Origin: Orbus sasakiae | Lineage (GTDB): Bacteria; Pseudomonadota; Gammaproteobacteria; Enterobacterales; Orbaceae | Direction of reading: 5' to 3' | Length of the DNA: 64,000 nt | NCBI RefSeq assembly: GCF_039542345.1 | Contig: NZ_BAABHY010000001.1 | Coordinates: forward strand, 1,820,514-1,884,513 | Shown: positions 59,703 through 64,000 of the stretch, in pieces | Numbering within the stretch: the first letter of the stretch is position 1 | Layout: each line of letters starts with the position of its first letter | The notes under the pieces: model-generated | What the model saw: only the letters and a program-made list of their open reading frames with translations | What the model was told of the DNA's origin: nothing | The model's database searches: none | Translations under genes and position numbers: made by a program

Positions 59703-61013
59703 ATGAATTGCGATATCCTTGCTCGCCGTGAAAAGTTCGTTTCAACAATGGTTGATAACAGTGCTGCAATATTTTTTTCAGCCCCAGAAGTGATTAGAAG
59801 TAACGACACTCACTACCCTTATCGGCAAAACAGTGATTTTTGGTATTTAACTTCGTTTACTGAACCAGAGTCAGTGCTGGTCATTCTTAAAACATCTTCG
59901 GATCAGTATCAAAGCATTTTGTTTAACCGAATAAAAGATCCCTTAGCAGAAACATGGACTGGGTTGCGTTTAGGTCAAGATGCGGCATTATCAGCAATCA
60001 AAGTTGATAAAGCTTATCCGTTTGATCAAATAGCGGAACGATTGCCTGACATCATCAATGGCACGCATACGTTATACCATGCTGACCAAGTCTATCAATA
60101 TGCTGATGAAATTGTAAACCATTTACTGACAACATTACGTAAAGGGATTAGGCAAAATTATCGTGCGCCACACATTGTAGTCGATTGGCGATCGATGTTG
60201 CATGAGATGCGATTATTTAAATCTGAGCATGAAATGGATATTATGCGCACGGCATGTAAAATTACGGCACAAGGCCATATTCGAGCAATGCAAAAATGTG
60301 CCGTTGGAATGTATGAGTATCAGCTTGAAGCAGAAATATTACACGAGTTTGCCCAACACGGAGCCCGCTCACCTTCCTATAATACTATTGTGGGGAGTGG
60401 TAATAATGGCTGTATTTTGCATTATGAAAATAACAGTGAATTAATGCACGATGGTGATTTAGTATTAATTGATGCAGGATGTGAATATCAATATTATGCT
60501 GGTGATATCACACGAACTTTTCCCATTAATGGTAAATTTACCCACGCACAACGTGACATTTATGATCTCGTACTCAAAGCTCAAATTAAAGCCATTGAAT
60601 TATTTAAACCAGGTATCTCCATTAAAGAGGTTAATGAACAGGTTATAAAAATCATGGTTGAGGGTTTAAAACAGTTAGGCATTTTATCAGGGACAATTGA
60701 ATCGCTTATTGAACAAAAAGCGTATAGTCAATTTTATATGCATGGCTTGGGTCATTGGTTAGGCATCGATGTTCATGATGTTGGCGATTATAAAACAGTC
60801 GGTCGTGATCGCAAACTTGAACCTGGCATGGTGATAACGGTTGAACCGGGTTTATACATTAATAAAGAGGCCGATGTGCCAAAACAGTATCAAGGTATTG
60901 GTATTCGTATTGAAGACAATATTTTGATTACTGATCATGGTAATGAAGTCTTAACTGCTGACGTGCCTAAAATACCACAACACATTGAAGCATTAATGGC
61001 ACAATCACGATAA
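59703..61013 (+). CDS. pepP: Xaa-Pro aminopeptidase
   Basis: The 436-residue dinuclear manganese enzyme cleaves N-terminal residues before proline. The five metal ligands are visible in LIDAGCEYQYYAGDITRTF (two aspartates), HGLGHWLGIDVHD (histidine), VEPGLYI and IRIEDNILIT (glutamates). The length is close to E. coli PepP (441). Immediately after its stop codon comes a hexanucleotide repeat. In E. coli ubiH follows pepP; here it does not. Confidence 0.95.
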   Translation: MNCDILARREKFVSTMVDNSAAIFFSAPEVIRSNDTHYPYRQNSDFWYLTSFTEPESVLVILKTSSDQYQSILFNRIKDPLAETWTGLRLGQDAALSAIKVDKAYPFDQIAERLPDIINGTHTLYHADQVYQYADEIVNHLLTTLRKGIRQNYRAPHIVVDWRSMLHEMRLFKSEHEMDIMRTACKITAQGHIRAMQKCAVGMYEYQLEAEILHEFAQHGARSPSYNTIVGSGNNGCILHYENNSELMHDGDLVLIDAGCEYQYYAGDITRTFPINGKFTHAQRDIYDLVLKAQIKAIELFKPGISIKEVNEQVIKIMVEGLKQLGILSGTIESLIEQKAYSQFYMHGLGHWLGIDVHDVGDYKTVGRDRKLEPGMVITVEPGLYINKEADVPKQYQGIGIRIEDNILITDHGNEVLTADVPKIPQHIEALMAQSR

Positions 61014-61014
61014 A

Positions 61015-61061
61015 TATTGATATTGATATTGATATTGATATTGATATTGATATTGATATTG
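61015..61061 (+). repeat. hexanucleotide tandem repeat (TATTGA)n
   Basis: Seven perfect copies of TATTGA (61015-61056) plus a partial eighth begin one base after the pepP stop. They are outside any gene, so changes in copy number would not shift a reading frame. The array could mark slippage-prone DNA or a variable transcript end. Confidence 0.9.
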
Positions 61062-61101
61062 TTATTAGCTTAAGCTTTATTAGGAAGATTAAGCTAATAA
61101 C
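61061..61101. terminator. perfect 13-bp inverted repeat after the hexanucleotide array
   Basis: GTTATTAGCTTAA (61061-61073) and TTAAGCTAATAAC (61089-61101) pair perfectly around a 15-base loop. The stem is AT-rich and no T run follows at once, though GGATTTTTTATC begins 11 bases later. A terminator for pepP is the simplest reading; a mobile-element remnant is another. Confidence 0.5.
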
Positions 61102-61301
61102 TTATAAGAACCGGATTTTTTATCTATACTGCCCAACATTTACCTGCCTCAAGTCAGCTTGAAAATATCGTTTAGTCGACATAATCATCAAAGATTTAAG
61201 CTGATTTTATTCCCAGTGATCATTTACGCATAATATCGTCTAACAACAGTGTGTTTATTCAAGTCATAAACGCTTATCGCGTCTAATCTAAGTTGACAGT
61301 T

Positions 61302-62102
61302 TTATGCATTATCAAAGTTAACAGATTTATTACGGTTAAACACGATCTTAATGGTTAAATCTTTCGCTTTAATGGGTTGATATCGCCATTGTTTCATCGC
61401 TTGAATAACCGCACGATTAAAAATATTATTTGGCTTAGCATCGACAATGCGAATATTTTCCACTCGTCCTTGTGCACTGATATCATATAACACAATCACA
61501 TGCCCTTCTATACGTAAATCTAGCGCTCGACGAGGATATTCAGGGTGATTACGACTAATTGGCGTCGGTGTTGCTGAAAATTGTGTATTGGACGAAATAT
61601 TAGGTGCCACAGCCGTCTTAGCAATGTTATCAGTCTTAGCTTCTTGTTTTATCTGTTGCTGTGAAGATTGTTGCACGGGTGGTTTATTTTTATGTTTCTC
61701 TTTAATTTTGACCGGTTTCTCTTTGATAACTAATATCGGTTCTTTAGCCGGTTCTAATTTTTCAATCACGTCTTTTTCAACAATAAGATCAGGTTCAACT
61801 TCGGGCTCTTTTACCACTTCCTCAGGCGTCACTTCAACTTTTTGCTCTTCAATAATTGGGGTCTCTTCGACTTTTTCGATCTCTGGCGTATCTTCCACCA
61901 ATGACTGTTCCGGTGCCGCCATCACCGTTAAATCAATCATCACCGCTTTAATCGAATTATCACCTTCGATAGAGATGACTCTATCTGAAAATAAACCACT
62001 GCCAAATAAAATGCCTACCGCCGCTAAATGCAGAAAAATAGAGACTGAAATGCAAGAAAACAAATTATTTTTTGCTGGTATTTTATTGATTTTTTCTATC
62101 AT
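61302..62102 (-). CDS. tonB: energy-transducing protein TonB
   Basis: The 266-residue protein has one N-terminal membrane helix (about 13-35), a long Pro/Glu/Val/Lys-rich stretch (about 70-145) that spans the periplasm, and a C-terminal TonB domain with NHPEYPRRALDLRIEGHVIVLY, VENIRIVDAKP and AVIQAMKQWRYQP. It links ExbBD to outer-membrane iron and vitamin receptors. exbB and exbD are not in the window. A Fur box is 49 bases upstream. The gene converges on pepP. Confidence 0.93.
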   Translation of the reverse strand: MIEKINKIPAKNNLFSCISVSIFLHLAAVGILFGSGLFSDRVISIEGDNSIKAVMIDLTVMAAPEQSLVEDTPEIEKVEETPIIEEQKVEVTPEEVVKEPEVEPDLIVEKDVIEKLEPAKEPILVIKEKPVKIKEKHKNKPPVQQSSQQQIKQEAKTDNIAKTAVAPNISSNTQFSATPTPISRNHPEYPRRALDLRIEGHVIVLYDISAQGRVENIRIVDAKPNNIFNRAVIQAMKQWRYQPIKAKDLTIKIVFNRNKSVNFDNA

Positions 62103-62150
62103 GAAATTAATTCTTTAAAGCATAAAGTAATCTAAGGGTTAATTTTAGAT

Positions 62151-62169
62151 GAAAATAATTATCATTAAC
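62151..62169. promoter_or_regulatory. Fur box upstream of tonB
   Basis: GAAAATAATTATCATTAAC matches the 19-base Fur consensus GATAATGATAATCATTATC at 15 positions. It lies 49 bases before the tonB ATG (minus strand), beside a plausible -35 (TTTCAT). Iron repression of tonB is the expected outcome. Confidence 0.65.
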
Positions 62170-62306
62170 AATGTTTTTTTTATTTTTTAAAAGAAATAAT
62201 TGAAGTTCCCTTGTTGTGCTTATACTTTTATCAGATAATAAAGCTTATTCATTTGATGTTGAATTCACTATTAACACGACAAATCAGTCTGACGGGTAAC
62301 ACTGTA

Positions 62307-63278
62307 ATGCAACAAATTATTGATCTTGTTCGAGACGATCTAGCTAAAGTAAATACGGTTATACAAAACCAACTCACTTCCGATGTAATACTGATCAATC
62401 AGTTAGGTAATTATATTATTAGTGGTGGCGGTAAACGAATTCGCCCCATTATTACATTGCTATGTGCTAAAGCATTAAGCTATGAGGGTGATAAACATAT
62501 CATGGCTGCGGCATTTATTGAGTTTATCCATACAGCAACACTTTTGCATGATGATGTTGTTGATGAATCAGATTTGCGTCGTGGCCGTTCAACGGCAAAT
62601 AATTTATTTGGTAATGCCGCAAGTGTATTAGTCGGTGACTACATCTATACACGATCATTTCAAATGATGGTGAGCATTGAATCACTCCCCGTTTTAAAAG
62701 TGATGTCAGAAGCAACGAACGTGATTGCAGAAGGTGAAGTACAACAATTAATGAATTGTAACGATCCCGATATTTCTAAAGAGCAATATTTGAATGTTAT
62801 TTACTGCAAAACAGCAAGATTATTTGAAGCTGCATCACATACAGCTGCGCTAATTGCACAAGCACCGAAAGAGATTGAAATTGCATTACAAAATTACGGT
62901 CGATATTTGGGAACGGCATTTCAAATTATTGATGATTTACTTGATTATAGTACCGCTGATGCTGCCTCGTTAGGTAAGAATCTGGGCGATGATCTGAATG
63001 AAGGAAAACCAACCTTGCCGTTATTACATGCAATGAATCATGCAAAAAACCCTGATGATGTTGCAATGATAAGAAAAGCAATTGAAGACGGTAATGGACG
63101 TCACTTATTGGAAAAAGTACTTAAGGTCATGCAAGAGTGTGGTTCGTTAGATTTCACGTTCAATGCCGCTAAAGAAGAAGCCGATAAAGCAGTCAATGCA
63201 CTTGATGTTCTACCTAACTCACCTTATAAAGATGCATTAAAAGAACTCGCACTTTTGTCTGTTGACCGAAGTTATTAA
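62307..63278 (+). CDS. ispB: octaprenyl diphosphate synthase
   Basis: The 323-residue trans-prenyltransferase makes the side chain of ubiquinone and menaquinone. Both aspartate-rich motifs are present: LLHDDVVDESDLRRG (about 82-96) and IIDDLLDY, with GGGKRIRP before them. The ATG at 62307 gives the E. coli length; ATGs further upstream would add an unlikely extension. A Rho-independent terminator follows. Confidence 0.95.
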   Translation: MQQIIDLVRDDLAKVNTVIQNQLTSDVILINQLGNYIISGGGKRIRPIITLLCAKALSYEGDKHIMAAAFIEFIHTATLLHDDVVDESDLRRGRSTANNLFGNAASVLVGDYIYTRSFQMMVSIESLPVLKVMSEATNVIAEGEVQQLMNCNDPDISKEQYLNVIYCKTARLFEAASHTAALIAQAPKEIEIALQNYGRYLGTAFQIIDDLLDYSTADAASLGKNLGDDLNEGKPTLPLLHAMNHAKNPDDVAMIRKAIEDGNGRHLLEKVLKVMQECGSLDFTFNAAKEEADKAVNALDVLPNSPYKDALKELALLSVDRSY

Positions 63279-63310
63279 TCATCTTCTTTTCGCTATCATT
63301 TACAACGATA

Positions 63311-63333
63311 AAGCCGCTATTAAGCGGTTTTTA
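63311..63333 (+). terminator. intrinsic terminator of ispB
   Basis: AAGCCGCT (63311-63318) pairs with AGCGGTTT (63323-63330) through one G-T pair and a 4-base loop, and runs into T's. The stretch to the rRNA region (63334-63610) shows no gene, RNA or repeat that I can support. Confidence 0.75.
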
Positions 63334-63610
63334 TATTTGCAAATCACGCCTTGATTATTAAGCATATATCAACAAACCAAATCAATCCTATATCAAACTG
63401 CGAAGTATCATCATTCATATAAAATTTTATGACATTACCAGTATTTTTTGATGACATGCTTTTATGGCAATAACCATAAAAAAACAGACAAATGCGGGTT
63501 TATTAAATCAAAAGCTGAGTTGTAATCAATCAGGCTTGCACATTGTATTGTTAAAATCGTTCTGACAATCCAGTGATAAGTCAATACTTAAACTATGTAT
63601 TGTAATGGGT

Positions 63611-63644
63611 AAAACAAAAACGCCCCATCTTTCGATGAGGCGTT
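63611..63644 (-). terminator. intrinsic terminator of the rRNA operon
   Basis: On the minus strand AACGCCTCATC and GATGGGGCGTT form an 11-bp stem with one G-U pair around a GAAA loop, then run into TTTTTGTTTT. It lies 17 bases after the second 5S gene. Confidence 0.9.
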
Positions 63645-63660
63645 TTCATGTTTATTTAAA

Positions 63661-63778
63661 AGTCTGGCGGTGACCTACTCTCACATGGGGTAACCCCACA
63701 CTACCATTGGCTCCACGGCGTTTCACTTCTGAGTTCGGCATGGGTCAGGTGGGACCACCGCAACATTGCCGCCAGACA
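63661..63778 (-). rRNA. rrf: 5S ribosomal RNA, complete (distal copy)
   Basis: Read on the minus strand, the sequence has TGTCTGGCGG at the 5' end, GCGGTGGTCCCACCTGAC, CCATGCCGAACTCAGAAGTG, AACGCCG and TAGTGTGGGG, then GAGAGTAGG and the closing CCGCCAGAC that pairs with the 5' end. This is the gammaproteobacterial 5S pattern at about 118 bases. It is the second of two 5S genes at the end of an rRNA operon. Its upper helix differs from the other copy. Confidence 0.95.
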
Positions 63779-63903
63779 TAACTCTGTTTAGCATGAACAA
63801 TTGAATGACTCAATTATTCCTAAATTCCTTTACGACCTACTTGCCTACTGATATATCGACACATATTATGATTTTTTGTTACATTAATCATCAGTATGGG
63901 CAA

Positions 63904-63930
63904 TAAAAAACCCCTATCAAACGATAGGGG
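63904..63930 (-). terminator. intrinsic terminator between the two 5S genes
   Basis: CCCCTATC and GATAGGGG form a perfect 8-bp stem with a 4-base loop, followed on the minus strand by TTTTTTATT. It lies between the two 5S genes, so the distal copy needs read-through or its own promoter. Confidence 0.9.
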
Positions 63931-63945
63931 TCTATATAAATTAAA

Positions 63946-64000
63946 AGTCTGGCGGTGACCTACTCTCACATGGGGAGACCCCCACACTACCATCGGCTCC
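63946..64000 (-). rRNA. rrf: 5S ribosomal RNA, partial (proximal copy, cut by window end)
   Basis: The last 55 bases hold the 3' part of a second 5S gene on the minus strand, with CATCGGCTCC at the window edge, then CCACACTACC and CTCTCACATG in the plus-strand reading. The 5' part and the expected 23S gene lie beyond the window. Compared with the distal copy it has AGACCCCC in place of TAACCCC and C for T in CATCGG. Confidence 0.93.

Noticed and set aside
61015..61061. hexanucleotide array as a CRISPR
   Set aside because: The unit is 6 bases without spacers, and there are no cas genes.
63779..63903. tRNA gene between the two 5S genes
   Set aside because: No cloverleaf or GTTC-type arm was found on either strand. 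The stretch next to each 5S looks like normal leader DNA.
1..64000. prophage, insertion sequence or genomic island
   Set aside because: No integrase, transposase, terminase or attachment repeats were found. The gdh-glcU and sugar-acid genes may be transferred, but without visible borders.

Overview
The window is chromosomal DNA of an AT-rich gammaproteobacterium. Signs seen in the sequence are the rpsF-priB-rpsR-rplI operon, split glyQ/glyS, and Sxy/TfoX, NadR, PriB, MltF, CycA and Mrp proteins close to their Escherichia coli relatives. The low GC, mixture of enterobacterial core genes and Firmicute-like sugar genes, and archaic pili suggest an Orbales/Orbaceae (Gilliamella-like) animal-gut symbiont. 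That placement is inference; 16S rRNA lies outside the window. About 64 protein genes and two 5S rRNA genes (one cut by the window end) are described.

Layout. 1-8.6 kb: an MHS-type transporter, a large secreted protein, a CadR-like regulator with tag, then glyQ-glyS, yciC and ybaK. 8.9-10.6 kb: a glucose dehydrogenase and GlcU-type glucose permease pair that resembles Bacillus genes. 10.7-18.2 kb: a nine-gene minus-strand operon (PRD protein, SFCGS, DUF4312, DUF4311, DUF4310, amidohydrolase, DgaE-like lyase, KDPG-type aldolase, PRD/PTS regulator). It looks like a complete uptake and breakdown route for an acylated amino-sugar acid through a transporter class that I know only as DUF families. 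It is the best candidate here for an undescribed system. 18.7-21.6 kb: yhdH, then a GntR/UTRA regulator divergent from a TIM-barrel enzyme of unknown function. 21.9-27.2 kb: a five-gene archaic (Csu-type) chaperone-usher pilus operon.

27.3-36.1 kb: methyltransferase, an unlisted 45-residue small ORF, ynfA, a cupin/LysR divergent pair, nadR, mltF, tadA, dapB and a second large secreted protein that is a paralog of the one at 1.5-3.0 kb. 36.2-47.3 kb: mostly housekeeping (fklB, rplI-rpsR-priB-rpsF, sxy, glnB, nadE, aroB, mrp, metG). 47.5-61 kb: a DUF2339/DUF3999 membrane pair, poxB, mltA, cycA, serB, radA, ygfB and pepP. 61-64 kb: a hexanucleotide repeat and inverted repeat, tonB, ispB, then the end of an rRNA operon read on the minus strand with two unequal 5S genes, each followed by its own terminator.

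Regulatory sites readable by eye include a CRP site upstream of the sugar-acid operon and yhdH, a CRP-S-like site upstream of sxy, a NadR-like operator over the nadR ribosome-binding region, a Fur box before tonB, an S6:S18-like leader before rpsF, and about a dozen intrinsic terminators. I found no CRISPR array, tRNA gene, insertion sequence or prophage.
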